The position numbers and the translations under genes are program-made. Source: Colletotrichum lupini (Eukaryota; Ascomycota; Sordariomycetes; Glomerellales; Glomerellaceae). Taken from it: DNA of 64,000 nt. Shown here one piece after another: positions 45,507 to 58,478 of the stretch (position 1 is the stretch's first letter; each line of letters starts with the position of its first letter). The DNA is taken from contig NC_064677.1 of NCBI RefSeq assembly GCF_023278565.1, positions 5,704,001 to 5,768,000 on the forward strand. Direction: 5' to 3'. Under the pieces are notes generated by a model. That model was given only the letters and a program-made list of their open reading frames with translations, was not told where the DNA came from and did not search any database.

Positions 45507-47573
45507 ATGTTACGCCAGAGCATAGCTGGTCTCTCCGCCGCGAGATCACCAGCGCAGAGATGTCTCTTCTCGAAGCGTCATCACCTACTGCATAGATCGA
45601 GATCGATACCGACAACGGCCACAGCGACAAGGACAGCGGCGAATGCGACGACATCACGACTCCTCTCCCACACCAGAACGGCGCGCATCCACACGAGCAG
45701 CGCCCGCCGCGCCCTCATCCCCCCTTCGCCAGAATCCCTCGGCGCACCAAAAAAGGCGCGCACATACAAGCGCAGCTCCAAATGGCTGCGCCGCCTCGTC
45801 ATCTTCTCCGCCGTCGGCGGCACGCTCTACCTCGCCGACCGACAAATCTACGCCTCGGGCTTCGCCCGCTCCCTCCGCACCTTCGGGACGGGCCTCCTCG
45901 TCGCCCTCGACTACAAGCTAAACTTCCGCCCCGAGCCGCTTACCGGCGGCACCGTGCAGGACCTGCACGTCCGCAACGCCGAGCGCCTGTTCGACCTGCT
46001 GCGGCACAACGGCGGGCTCTACCTCAAGATCGGCCAGGCCATCGCCATGCAGAGCGCCGTGCTGCCGCCCGAGTTCCAAAAGATGTTTGCGCGCATGTTT
46101 GACGACGCGCCGCAGGACGACTGGAGCGACGTCGAGGCCGTGATCCGCGAGGACTTTGGCGGGCGGAGCGTCGAGGACGTGTTTGGCGTCAGCTTCCGCG
46201 GGGAGGAAGGGAAGGGCGTCATGGAGAGGCGGGCGAGGGCGAGCGCCAGCGTCGCGCAGGTGCACTGGGCGCGGCTGCCTGACGGCCGCGAGGTGGCCGT
46301 CAAGATCCAGAAGCGGGAGATTGCCAAGCAGATCACGTGGGACCTGTGGGCGTTCAAGACGGTCGCGTGGATCTACAGCAGGTGGTTCGACCTGCCGCTG
46401 TACAGCCTCGTGCCCTTCATCACGGAGCGGCTGGAGCTCGAGACGGACTTTTTGAACGAGGCCAAGAACTCGGAGACGATGAGGGACCTGATCAACTCGG
46501 AGAAGGGCCTCCGCGGCAGGGTGTACGTTCCCAAGGTCTATCCGGAGCTCTCGACGCGGCGCGTCATGGTGACGGAGTGGATCGAGGGTACGCGGCTGTG
46601 GGACAAGCAAGGGATCAACGGGCGGTGGATGGGCGGGTACGGCAAGGGGTCGCCGGGCGTCCACGGCGCGCAGCTCCAGCCGCCCGACATGGCCACCGTC
46701 CGCCGCGAGCTCCGCGACCGGCCGTACGCCGAGCAGTTCAAGCCGGAGCGGAGCGAGTGGAAGGGCCGTCGCGGGCGCGGCGGCCTGGGCTTGTCGAGCA
46801 AGGAGGTCATGACGACCATGATCGACCTCTTCTCCGCGCAGATTTTCAAATGGGGCGTCGTCCACTGCGACCCGCACCCGGGCAACATCTTCATCCGGCG
46901 CCTGCCCAACGGGCGCGCGGAGCTGGTGCTCATCGACCACGGCCTGTACGTCTACATGTCGCCCGAGTTCCGGCACCAGTACGGCGTCTTCTGGAAGGCG
47001 CTCATGACGTTCGACAACAAGACGATTGAAAAGGTGACGACGGAGTGGGGCATCAAGGCGGCGGACCTCTTCGCGAGCGCGACGCTGATGAGGCCGTACG
47101 AGGGCGGCGACGAGCGGACGCGCAACGGCATCATGAAGGAGCTCGAGGGCAAGACGCCGGCGGAGCGGCACTACGAGATGCAGCAGCGGATGAAGCAGGG
47201 GATCCGCGACATGCTGGCCGACGAGGAGAAGTGGCCCAAGGAGCTGATTTTCATCGGGCGCAACATGCGCATCGTGCAGGGGAACAACCAGTACCTCGGC
47301 AGCCCCGTCAACCGCGTCAAGATGATGGGGGAGTGGGCGAGCCGCAGCCTGTTTGAGGATCCGAACCTGCCGTGGGCCAAGAGGGCGGGCAACGCGTGGC
47401 GGCATTTGCTGTTCAAGGGCGTGTTGGCGCTGACGGATGTCGCGTTTTACTTTTTCAAGGTGAAGCAGCTGCTTGGGTTCGGGGGCGGCATGGAGGACGA
47501 GATGGAGAAGAGGATGAAGGATATCGCGCAGGATTTCGGGGTTGAGCTGCAGCATGAGGTGTTTGAGGGTTAG
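45507..47573 (+). CDS. MCP2: Mitochondrial ABC1/UbiB (ADCK) family protein, MCP2-like
   Basis: Atypical protein-kinase-like protein of the UbiB family. Yeast Mcp2/Cqd2 sits in the inner mitochondrial membrane and affects lipid and coenzyme Q handling. 688 aa, single exon, first ATG. Residues 1-75 are Arg/Ser/Ala-rich without acids, a mitochondrial presequence; about 95-115 is a membrane segment. Family motifs: KIGQ (174-177), Ala-rich nucleotide loop ASASVAQVH (245-253), VAVKIQ with K266, ELETDFLNEAKN (about 310-321), HCDPHPGN (453-460) with catalytic-loop Asp455 and Asn460, and LIDHGL (475-480) in place of DFG. An insertion of about 60 residues lies between the lobes (370-432). The sequence is strikingly GC-rich at third positions, which creates long antisense frames. 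The choice of MCP2 over other ADCK members is inference. Confidence 0.9.
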   Translation: MLRQSIAGLSAARSPAQRCLFSKRHHLLHRSRSIPTTATATRTAANATTSRLLSHTRTARIHTSSARRALIPPSPESLGAPKKARTYKRSSKWLRRLVIFSAVGGTLYLADRQIYASGFARSLRTFGTGLLVALDYKLNFRPEPLTGGTVQDLHVRNAERLFDLLRHNGGLYLKIGQAIAMQSAVLPPEFQKMFARMFDDAPQDDWSDVEAVIREDFGGRSVEDVFGVSFRGEEGKGVMERRARASASVAQVHWARLPDGREVAVKIQKREIAKQITWDLWAFKTVAWIYSRWFDLPLYSLVPFITERLELETDFLNEAKNSETMRDLINSEKGLRGRVYVPKVYPELSTRRVMVTEWIEGTRLWDKQGINGRWMGGYGKGSPGVHGAQLQPPDMATVRRELRDRPYAEQFKPERSEWKGRRGRGGLGLSSKEVMTTMIDLFSAQIFKWGVVHCDPHPGNIFIRRLPNGRAELVLIDHGLYVYMSPEFRHQYGVFWKALMTFDNKTIEKVTTEWGIKAADLFASATLMRPYEGGDERTRNGIMKELEGKTPAERHYEMQQRMKQGIRDMLADEEKWPKELIFIGRNMRIVQGNNQYLGSPVNRVKMMGEWASRSLFEDPNLPWAKRAGNAWRHLLFKGVLALTDVAFYFFKVKQLLGFGGGMEDEMEKRMKDIAQDFGVELQHEVFEG

Positions 47574-50500
47574 ACGGTGAAGATATGTGGATAGGGCGGG
47601 GGAGAAGAGGAAAGCTTTGGAGAAGTAGAGAAGGTTCGTTAGATCCGGGTTTTCGGTGTTTAGGGGCTCGGTGAGAATCTTATAGAGACCTTTGATATAG
47701 GAAAGATACCACTCATCTGTTTAATGCTCAGTCCCTCGGCCGTCACTGTCACGCGTGTATATGAACGTACTCGCGGCAGTGTCCTACCTTCTAGCTCGAG
47801 TCTTCCGGTAGAACCGTGCAGAGTAGAAGGTGAGGAATGTTCCAACTAGCGAGAAACTAAGCTGCCGTGTCGTTGTAATGGACCATGTCTATGGCGTTTG
47901 AATTTTCCTACCCAGGGGAACAAGCTTCTGCTCGAGGTACCAGGGCATTGAGGGGCAGCCACGACACAATATTAGGAGTCTGTCATTTACGCTGCTAGCT
48001 TTTTCGTTCATCACTTGCCCGAACGCACGGGAGAGGATCCGGCTCATCTTTGCGGGACAAGCTCTGCTAATTAATAGCCCACAAAACGCTGAGGAAGTGC
48101 CCATCGATACGGCAGGTGAGACCGACGTACCCTCTCACAATGATAGGTTCTCTTTTTTGGGGACTTTCCCTTCGCCAACGCCAGTGGATGGGTGTATTGT
48201 GGATGAAGGCCGTCTCGTATTGGGAACAGAACGAGAGAGTAGTGGCTTCAAGATGTCCTGCAGCGTCTTGGCTTTAGGATACATGACATCATGAAAGCAT
48301 AGGAGCAGATAATCATGCAAGTGAATATTCGAAAGGTGCTTCAAGCTGCCTTTGGTAACACTTTCTTCATTGATGAGGCTAGCAGAAGATTATGCCCTTT
48401 CAATGCCTTTTGAGGCTCGTGTCATTTCCAAAGCGGTCTCGAAATAAAGAGTGTCACCACTAATGTCCTAATCCAATGTTTCCTCTCCAGGCAAATCGCT
48501 TCTGTGGCGGACATGGTATCTTCATAACCTTAGGGTATAGTCTAGCACCTTACGAAAGTCGGCATAACAGTCCGCCTCCCAGGCAAGCTCTATCCAAGGT
48601 GATTTCTTATTACAGTGACTACTTTCTCTCGCTTTTGTGGGCCACCGATACCTTATCCTGATCTAAATACTAGACGCGCGGCCCAGAGAAGAATGGAAGG
48701 GTGTTCTTTCCCCCTTTCTACTCGTTGTATTCGGAGCTCATGGTGTCTCTGAGTTCTTAGTAATGATAGAGGCCAAATAGTGGATTTCAGCAACTACAAC
48801 CACAAGCATAATCACAAGCGCAGCAGATGAGCTCCGGAACAATGCGGTACAGAAAAGCTCGATCAAGTCAGGAGCTGGCGAAGATATAGTGTTCGTTAGA
48901 GAAGAGGAAAGGCGAAAGATGCCTCAGTCACTCATATCATGTAAATATTTACTGTTGATTGGGACGTCGAAGGTCCAGAGGAATCGACTACGAGGATGGA
49001 GATCGCACCTACCTGGCGAGGTGTTCATCAATGTCTGTAAGGACAGCTTCCACTGGCTACCATTTGCAGAATTCGCTCCGGCGAGAAGACATAAAGACTT
49101 GGCGTCCCGGTTCGTCAACACGCTGTAAAGAGCCTACGGTGGTACGTGGCTGCATTTCCCGCGGTACGACACCAGGTGTGTGCACTGCCTGCCCTTGCCG
49201 ACTCGAAGCAGCTGCTCTGATCCGTGCCACGATACAAGTAAGAAGACTTTGGAGCATTTGATTCATACTTCAACCAAGTTCAGAAACTTGCTGCCTTTTG
49301 GCATCGAGTAGAAAGATCTTCAAAACTTCGTCGGCGGCAAAGGCGAGGGTCTGATACGGGCAAGCGGCGACGATGAAGTTGCGTGAGTCCTTGGATAGCC
49401 GAGATCGTGGGCTTATTACGTCGATAAGGAACTGGTACTAGGCCCCGTCCCCGGTCCCGGGTATATTGTAAGGCGTATACGTCACGCTGGCTTGCTAGAC
49501 TCCAGAAGAGAGAGCTGCGGTATGCTTGATGAAGACAGACCCCGACGACTATGGCTGGATGAAGACAGACACAAATCACGATGTTCGTTCAGCCTATCTA
49601 GGCCTCGAGGAGGGCCTCACCCAGTGCAAGACAAGGGGCTACATTCCTTGGTGTTCCTATGAACAGAGTGGCCGAATGAGAATTATTTATAAGGTCCAAA
49701 AACTCAGGGTCATGCAGAGCGCAGAAGAGTTCCAGACTTATCTGTCGCACTGCTAGAGGTAAACCTCCGCCTCCTCGCAACCCAAGACGACGGCGCCTCA
49801 TCAACTCACGGATTCCAGGAGCAACTCCAGAAGTAGGGAGTGTATATGCCCAGGTGATGAAAACATGCAAGATACTTGCACTGCAAGGCAAAATGAACAT
49901 CAGTCCTCCCCTCACCTGCGCTGAAGTAAGCACAACAACGGACGTGGCAGTTCCAGTCTCAACATCGCCAGGCCCCCTTGCAGACTTCGTCGGGACACAA
50001 ACCCGTCTAAACAACCACACTAACCAAGGCCAACAGACAATGTTCGGAAGCATTTACAACCTCACCCTTGCTGGACTGCGTAAGAGGAGAGTGCATGTAA
50101 TGTTTGACAAGTGCAGCAACCTAACCGAGCACCGTCGGCTCACTCGGTTGCGGTGTAAGGCTGATGCAAACAATGAACACCCACTTGCCCAGGTAACCTT
50201 GTTGCTTACCACCCTGGCTCGGTAGATGTCCATTTGTGGGATCTGTATCAGACAGTGCTGGTTTACAGTTCATCGAGAAGGCAGTCACTGGTAAATCTGC
50301 TGACGCGCGCGAGAGAGACTGTTGCACCAGTCCAAGAATGAGCACAAAGCCCCTCGTGAGTATGGAATCGTCGAGCTTCATGTCTACGGCGCTCCACGGG
50401 TTGACTTCAAGGGTCTGAAAGCCTAAAGCCAGCAACGACGCAGGATTCACAACCTCAGAAGATATGAACTTAACCAGTGCCATGGGCCCGGAGGCTCGAC

Positions 50501-53500
50501 TCGGTATAATGTATTGCATGGGAGCGGGAGAGGCATGAGCCAGCGGGCCGACGGGGGGCGCCACCCGAGCGAGCAGGGCGTCAGGGCGCTGGCCACCTGG
50601 GGTACGGAAGCTGTTTCCGCGATATTGCGGTTCACGGGGATCTTCCCAGACCTGGTTGAATGAGATGCCAGGGCTGGGTAGGCTCACACGAAACCACCGG
50701 TTCTTTGTGAAGCCGCCCGATAAGATGAGGGGGGATATTGATATTCGCGGTGGTTGAATGTATTTAATTGCATGAAGTCGAGTTAAGCTTAGGGCTATGA
50801 GAGGAGATCAGCAGACATTAGTGTGCCTTTTATGTAGTAGTCTTGTCTCGGTGCCTGACACTTGAAAAGGTAACCGCCTTGTCTCACACCTCAACATTCA
50901 AGTCGAAGTCATGGTGGTATGGATGGAAGGAAGTCTAGACTGAATGGTATTTGTGCTCCCTACCAGGCCAGCAGCGGTAAGGCCATGCGGAAATGAGAAT
51001 GAGAGAAAAAAAATCTAGCAACACAAGTTGGACCCCTGGAATGCGGTTGTGCTTTGTTCCACAAGCTAAAAGCAGTGTAAAATTGGAGCGCCGATCGATC
51101 TCGGACAATTTGAGAGGAATTTTTGGGATGAGATGGCATAAAGGAGCGCGTGGTTAATGTGAAACATGGGCCATTTCGGCGTCGGAAGCCCCACAGTTCA
51201 TGGGGACGGGAGCCGAGAGGAAAGAGGGGCCGTGGATGGGGAGCGAGATTGGCTGGTTATGGGGGGCTCGAGTGAGAGGTGACAAGACGGTTGAGGGTTT
51301 ATTAGAGTTTTGAGGACAACCGTGAATGAGCCTAGAGCATTTTGACAGTTAAGTTGCGTGATGGTTTGCTGCTGGTGCTTGGTATTAGTGGGTGTGTAGG
51401 GCAGGATGACGGACGGCAGGCCAGCGGCAGTTGCATGTTGCAATACCAGATCGCCGTCCACATCTGGACTTGTCAGTGAGGTAGCATGTCGACGATCTTC
51501 CGGTGAGCATTCGGGAGAGAGCGAGTCGGGTCGACCAGCGCACAAGGCGGGCAGCGAGAGCATAGACAATTCCATCCGTGCCACGAGCCCTGCAAGCTAC
51601 GGTATGCCGCGTGAAAAGGCAGAGTCAACCCACCATTCCAGTGATTGGATTGCTGCAGTACCACTTGGTACGATGGCGGGCTACACAAGCTCAATAACTT
51701 GAGTTGGCTTCGGGGAGCGATGCTGTAGGATGCCGAGCGGTTGTGTGTGTGTGTGTGTGTTTGTGTGTGTGTGAGCAAGCATAAGTAAACGTGAATTGCC
51801 AAGACGCCTCTGTTCCCCTTCGAATATTCGATGACCAGTCAAAAGTTAGGGAAAGTTACGCTTTATCTAAGCTCTAGGTAAAGAAGAAAAAGCGAAACCT
51901 TCGCGAAGACCACGCGTGACAGGCGCGCGGGAAGCATGATGAACGGGAACCAACAAGCAAATACCGAGTTGGCTGGAGGTGATTGGCCAGGGGATGAAGT
52001 TGACGAGATGCGGGTGGGCAGGGAATTTTTGGGAGTTGCGAGTTGCGAAATGCAATCACTGAATGCAATTTTCAGGGGTTGCCTGGGCCTGAGGCACATT
52101 TCTTGGATTGTTCTTGCTGGGAAGGCAGGTTTGTGATCTTTTGTCGCGGTGGCTTCAGGGAGGGTCCCTTTCGGCGAGAGTCTGGGACGGGCTTCCTCTC
52201 GCCTTCCGTTACATCTGAAAGCGCTCGAAACTCAGTCATGGGAAGGCGCTTATCCGTGTAAGCGAGTACGGTCTCCTACCACTTACCTTGAAGTACGGAT
52301 ACTCCAAGGAATGTACCGAGCATTTCGTCCCATGATCTAGACTTACGCGGCTAAACAAAATGGTGAGATGACTTTTAGCGGTGTCTGAGACGGCAAGAAA
52401 GTTGATGACGAAAAAGCAAGCTCTTCTTCAGGCGGAGAAGATGTTCCCATGCGCCGACCTCAACGGTGCGTAACGTCAGTCTCAGTATTCCGGACTCTCA
52501 GCCTTGTTTGTGTGTTAATTGAAAAGGGGAAAGAAAAAGGGGCAGAAGACGATGCGGTAATTCTTGTATCGGGGACTAGTGTTGGTTTAGTGGGACACGG
52601 TACAATGCATGAACACGGTGTAGAGACTGCGTTAATGAGATTAATACTGCTATTGGTCGATGCCCAGCAGCTCACCGCCATGCAATTCGGGAAACATGCA
52701 TCGGAAGACTACGAGATTCCGCATCTGCTGACATGCGAGCTTGAAAATCCAATCATTTCGGATCTGGCACGTTTGATGGCGACATTCTGAACTTCGTACA
52801 GAAGTCACTGGCTCAGACTAAGGTAGGTAATGTAGACGGGCCCAGAGATAAGAAGCCAACTGGTTGGAGAGTTCAAACGGTGTTTCTGTCAACGGGGGAG
52901 GGGGATCCATTTCCTCGTGGTGGGCGCGCGGGCGGGCGAGACCTTTTTGGGTGCTTGGAGCCTTGGGCAGCTCTTGGTGGCCCCAATGGCGTTATTAGCT
53001 CTCGTTAGTGGCTCTGGGGGCCCTGGGCTGGGTTAGCGAGCTGTTAGAGCCTGGCTGCGTTACACGCCATGCGGAGGTTGGAGGTGTTTTCTCGTGGAGC
53101 ATGATGAGCATCGAAAGAGGAGACGACTAGACTCCTGGACGAGGGGTGAGGATTCTCAAGGAGTACATAAAGTGTGAAGGGACAAGGGGACCACTTCAGG
53201 AGAGGAGTATTGGGGCCATTGGGCTACCTAAGGTGCTCCGTGAGGTAAGGTAGTTAGCCCATGAGAGCAAACCACAACACTCCCAGTCTCTCAGACGAGA
53301 CAAGCGACGGGTACATCGACCTCAACCCAGTTTAGCGTGGCCCCGTCGGTACCTGCGTCGGGGGAATTTCTTGCTGCAGGGTGCGGAGCGCGGATTGGAT
53401 TGGATTGCCTTCTTACCCAATCTGACCAATGAACGCCGTGAATTGCTGTTGCTTCAGTGCGCCTTCCTGACTGCGTATCGGTGCCGCCCCTCCCAGCTCT

Positions 53501-53700
53501 CAAATTGGATGGGACATTGCATCCATGGGCCTTGGGGGCAGGAAAGAGAGCGATCATGCCTTCCTGTGTCGTCAAGCGTCAAGAACACAGGCAGGTACTG
53601 ACCAAGGAATCCCCCATTCTGATGCGCTTCTCTCACGCACTCCCCCGTGGTCTACCAAGGCAAGGACTAAGGAAGGCACGGCGCCCCTCGATTATCGGTA
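47574..53700. other. Gene-poor region
   Basis: About 6 kb without a supported gene. It holds a GT microsatellite at 51741-51773. An open minus frame of about 229 codons (50121-50809) has no early ATG or recognisable domain. I see no tRNA or transposon ends. Confidence 0.45.
51741..51773 (+). repeat. (GT)n microsatellite
   Basis: About 16 GT units with one TT interruption. Confidence 0.9.
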
Positions 53701-55539
53701 CCTGCCTTTCTTACCACTCATTGGATCTGTAGGTAATAGACCTGCGTCCGCTGCTGAATCCCCCCTTCCCAAGTTCCATGTCTTCATCTCTTCACACCAT
53801 TCAGTAATCATCACCACCTTGCTTGCGCCATCCAGCCTGGCAAGAATAGGAACAATCTCCTGTCGGCGCAACTACAGAGTAGCAAATCTCGAATTGCATT
53901 ACACTGCGCACTGCACTGACCTCATCCCGATCCCCCGCCCATCTTACCTTCACCTCCACTGGCATAATTACACATTACGGATACAATACACTCTTCCAAT
54001 TGTGGTCGCGGTCCCAAGTCCACCCATCCAATCCAATCCACGACTGCCCAGCTTCAGCTCCAGACTCGAGCTCTCAATCGTTTGCACTTGCTTGACCGTA
54101 ATTATCTGCACACTTGCACTTTTACTTGCGCTTCTTCTGCCCGCAACGCACCAGTGCCATTCCCTGTTTCTTTCCCAGTACACGACCCGCATCTGGCCCT
54201 TTCTCTGCTCGTCCCGCCTGGGTCCTTTCTCACCCTCACTTAATTACACCATCTCCTCCCCTCGTCGACATTTCGGCCAAAATCCTACCGTCGCCCGTCC
54301 AGTCCTTCCTGTCCTCGTCCTTGTCCTCAGACTTGCGCGGGTCACGGACACAAGACCCTCCACTCTCTACTTACTCCAGTACCTGACCTCCCCACGCGGC
54401 CACGCCTCTTCGTCCGATCTCACTTTACCACCGCCCGACTGGAAACTCTTCCTTCCGTTCGACCATCCGTCCGACGTTTGGCTTGCGGTCCTCCCATTCA
54501 ATTTCTCCTTCGTCTGTAGGAAAGCATCTTGCGCCTGCTCTTTTTTCCGACTGCGTCTGCGTCTGTGCCTACTACGCCTACGCCAACGCCTACGCCTCTT
54601 CACTGCTGACGCTGCCGTTCCACGAGAATAGCAACGACGCATCTACACTAGCTCCAGCCATCGGCTCGGCACTCCATTCGTAAGTGCATATAACGGCGAC
54701 GATCCTGCGTCCACTTCATCACTGCCCTCTTCCTGCCCCTATTTGCTGCAAGACCGCCCCTCCTTTTTGCACTGCACCACATGCAGACGGCAGATCTCCT
54801 GCCTCATCGTCTGCCGTTGTATCGCAGCCAACCTGACGACGAGGGCCGCTGGCTGGGGACACCCACGTCTCTAGAACTCGACTTGGGGAGCCGCCTTTCG
54901 CATTGGTTCCTGTCCTGTTCCCGTTTGGTCTGACGCGACTTTGGCTTCTTCTCTCCGTCTCCAAACCCCTTCCTGACTGCCATCTCCCTGTCACATCGTG
55001 CAGGCGCTGCCCAGCACAATACCAGCTCCTCTCCGTTTCGCTGCGCTGCACCCGCTGCAAGACCCTCTGCGGTTGGCTCGAGAGGGGCCTTTGAGCGGCT
55101 GGCAATTGCGCCCGACCCGGGTTGTCGTTGCTTGGTAGCTAACCTCATTTTACCAGACACTCTTTTCCGTCATCGTCCCATTCTCCCATCATCCCCCCCT
55201 TTCCACTCTTTCCGGGAGGGTACCGATTCCCATTCTCTTACCACTTACAACGAGCACGCAAACAAGAGTTAGCCTAGGTAAGATCACAGGCCTGTCCGGA
55301 AAAATCGACTGCCAACTAGCTCCTCAACCCTCCAATTCCGACATCTAAGCCACCGTGCTATTCGACATCCTCTCGATAAGCGGTCCACACCTCCGCTACT
55401 TCCACGCAACCTATTTACGTCCTCCATAAACCGAACAAGCGCAACGGGCAGCTAGCATTGTGGTCGCACATGCTGCTTGTCCACTCCGTTTGCGGCTTCC
55501 GACTCTGAAACCTTTATTTTATGCTGAGGACCCCAGATA
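53701..55539 (+). promoter_or_regulatory. Long CT-rich leader/promoter of the septin gene
   Basis: The plus strand is pyrimidine-rich throughout, as in many fungal promoters and 5' leaders. Strong donor-like sites GTAAGTG (54680) and GTAAGA (55278), and an acceptor-like TTTTACCAG near 55,150-55,158, suggest one or two introns in the leader. A 368-codon open frame (53525-54631) overlaps the region; I regard it as a by-product of composition (see findings). Confidence 0.4.
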
Positions 55540-57149
55540 ATGAGCCAGCCCCGTCGCTCTAGCTTCGGTATGCTTCTCAGACGTTCCAAGTCCGGCGACC
55601 TGGGGAAGGGTGGTAAGAAAGCCCAAGCCCTTCGCGAACAGCAGGAACGCGAACTCGAACGTCAGCGTCAGGCTGCAATCTCCAGAACTCCTCCCAAGCT
55701 CCCCGAGTTCTACAAGGCCAATGACCAGCTCTCCAACTCCATCCCCTCTGACCTGCGTGCTGAGGAGGCCTCAATCATGTCGGATCACACCATAGGTACC
55801 GCCTACTCGACCAGGCCCTCCATGGAACCCAGTCGCAGCATCGTGGGATCTGTGCCGCCTATGCCTCCCATTCCCGCGAATGCCTACGATCCCTATGCTC
55901 GCACCGAGAGCATGACGCACCGCGGACGCTACAGCTATGCTAGCAGCGCAATCAGCACTGTCAACAGCCCTAGAAGGGTTCGGAGAAGAAAGGATCCCAC
56001 TCCCTTCAAGTGAGTCAACTCCCGAGACATTGTCATACCTGCCCTTTCTCTACAGCACACTAACTCTCTTTGTGTAGCGTTCTCGTCATTGGCACCCGAG
56101 GCGCTGGAAAGACGTCTTTCCTCGAATTCCTAAAGACTGCTCTGGCACTCCCGCCGAAGAAGCGATCCCGCAAGACCGAGGTTGAGGAGGAACCCGCTCC
56201 CAGATCTCCTCCTTCTGGCAACTTCATCCCTCACTATCTCGAGACGGAGATTGACGGCGAGCGAATTGGTCTCACACTTTGGGATTCGGAAGGCTTGGAG
56301 AAGAATGTTGTTGATCTCCAGCTTAGGGAGATGTCGGCCTTCCTTGAGAGCAAGTTTGAAGAGACCTTCACCGAGGAAATGAAGGTGATTCGATCGCCTG
56401 GTGTACAGGATACCCACATCCATGCCGTCTTCATGGTTCTCGACCCAGCTCGTCTCGACCGCAACCTGGCGTCAGTCAAGGGCGGTGTGTCGAATGGACA
56501 CAATGGCAAATACGCCCCTCCGGCTCGCATTTCGGGAGGTCTTGACGAGGATCTGGATCTGCAGGTGCTTCGTACCCTCCAGGGCAAGACTACCGTCATT
56601 CCCGTTATTTCCAAGTCGGACACGATCACGACTAAGCACATGAATGTCCTCAAGAAGACCGTTTGGGAAACCGTCAAGAAGTCGGGACTGGACCCGCTTG
56701 AGGCACTTGGCCTCGACGAGGATGATGACTCGACCAGGATCGAAGAGGAAGAAGAGGCTGTAACTGACGAAGAACACGCCGATTCTCACGACGAGGACGA
56801 CTTCCCTATCCAAGGACGGGAAGGTGTACCCTCCTCCCCCGGCTCCAAACGGCTTTCTGGATCCTCCATCCGTCAACATAAGGCCAAGCAGGAGGCTAAG
56901 GAGGAGGAAGTGCCATTCCTCCCGCTTTCGGTCATCAGCCCTGACCTGTACGAACCCGAGGTTCTAGGACGTCAATTCCCATGGGGTTTCGCGGACCCAT
57001 ACAACGAGGAGCACTGTGACTTCACCAGACTCAAGGACGCCGTCTTCAGCGAGTGGAGAGCCGAACTTCGTGAGGCCAGCAGAGAGCAGTGGTACGAGGG
57101 CTGGCGAACTTCGCGACTTAAGAATAGCCCGAATGCTCGCCGCCGATAG
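55540..57149 (+). CDS. aspE: Septin, AspE-like (filamentous-fungus group)
   Basis: Septins are GTP-binding filament proteins at septa, branch points and the hyphal cortex; AspE is a divergent group found in filamentous fungi. 513 aa in two exons: 55540-56009 and 56078-57149 (68-bp intron with CTAAC branch point; the Asn codon before VLVIG is split). The basic, disordered N-terminal 150 residues lead into the G domain: P-loop GTRGAGKTS (162-170), G3 DSEG (226-229), the septin-type QDTHIHAVFMVLDP (about 267-280), and G4 SKSD (335-338), which replaces the usual AKAD. An acidic low-complexity insert (about 352-420) separates it from the C-terminal FADPYNEEHCDFTRLKDAVF. There is no C-terminal coiled coil, as expected for this group. 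Confidence 0.9.
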
Positions 57150-58478
57150 ACCACTTGAGATTTGGTCCATGGGCATTGCAACTTGGACCGTCGATACCCT
57201 TACCTTTCTGAACCAAACAGCCCTTTTCGATGGCTGGCTTTACACCTGATTTCCGCACTTGTCGATGAGATTTGAGAGCACCGCGCAGCATACCCCCTTT
57301 TCCTCTGTCACATACCAATTCTTACGAACTTCTATGGTTGGAGGGCGCCCAAAATATGGCGAAATGACAGCATTATCAGCCCAACTTCGCATGACGAAAC
57401 TCCTTGATATCCCTGTTGCTTTCTTACCTCGACGATAGCTCAGGCAAGATGACGACGTATACCAGCATTTCCGACTCGAGCAACCGGATGACACTAGCAT
57501 CGCCAAGACGCCTGTCACGCACGAGAAGGATGCAAGACTTAGTTTATTGTACTTTTGGCACCGAAAATACGTTTCGCGGCTTCTTTACTGGCAGCGACCA
57601 CCCTTAGCTTTACCAGAACTTTCTTTCCTTGTTCTTCTAACTTCGCTTCTTTAACGACATTCAAGATTCTGGGGACGAAAGAGTAGACTGAGTTTAGCGG
57701 CGGTTGTAATCAGTCACATTTGGTTGGAGAGCAGGTGGATAGAGAATGCCTGCGATTCGATTCAAGCGGGCAGGAGAGATACAGGTTGAAACCAACCATT
57801 ATGGTGATTCTCCGGGAGAGGCCAGCCGATAGCTGTAGGGCAGTCTTGATAGGGTCCGATGTTCTATTCACGAATTTTGATTTGTCTTCTTCATGACGAG
57901 ATTGCTTGACTCGCTGCATCGTAGATACTACTTACTTTGCTAAGAGGTAACAGCGAGTTTTATATCTACCTGACCCTATTTCTCTCACGTCCGCCTATGA
58001 ATACTTCAGAAATAAAGTGAAGCTTGGGACGGGACTAGAGACGAATGTACACGAATGTACTGACACCTTGAAAACTGCACACATGGGATTTTGAGGGACG
58101 CAACAGATGGTTAACTGGCGTCCTAGTGAGCTCACCCACGTCTGATGAAAAAGTGAGGTTTGCATTCGAATATCCCATGTCCATCCCATGAACGCCTTCA
58201 GGCTTGCATAGTACATGCTGCCAACAATATCAATAGCCAAGAATGTCCCCAATTCTCACCAATAACGATGATCTCGCATAACCTCACAACTGGATCCCCC
58301 TTTTCCCCTCATCCCATAAGGATACCTTGACGATGTTGAGACTTCAAGCACTCCGGATGTGATATATATAGGTAAAGTGAGAGAGAGAAAGAGGGGGGAA
58401 GGATCTGCGCAAGTTGCTGCTGCACCGGGCCAGGCCAGCCAGCCAGCCAGCCAGGGCTTTTTTCTTCTTCTTCGTCTA
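57150..58478. other. Convergent intergenic region
   Basis: 3' flanks of the septin gene (plus) and the telobox gene (minus). Contains a CCAG-type repeat (58434-58455) just past the telobox stop. No gene recognised. Confidence 0.5.

Noticed and set aside
45918..47555. 545-codon open frame on the minus strand
   Set aside because: It is antisense to the ABC1/UbiB gene, whose motifs are unmistakable. High GC at third positions removes antisense stops.
50121..50809. About 229-codon minus-strand frame
   Set aside because: No early ATG, no recognisable domain and no splice partner. A relic is possible but unsupported.
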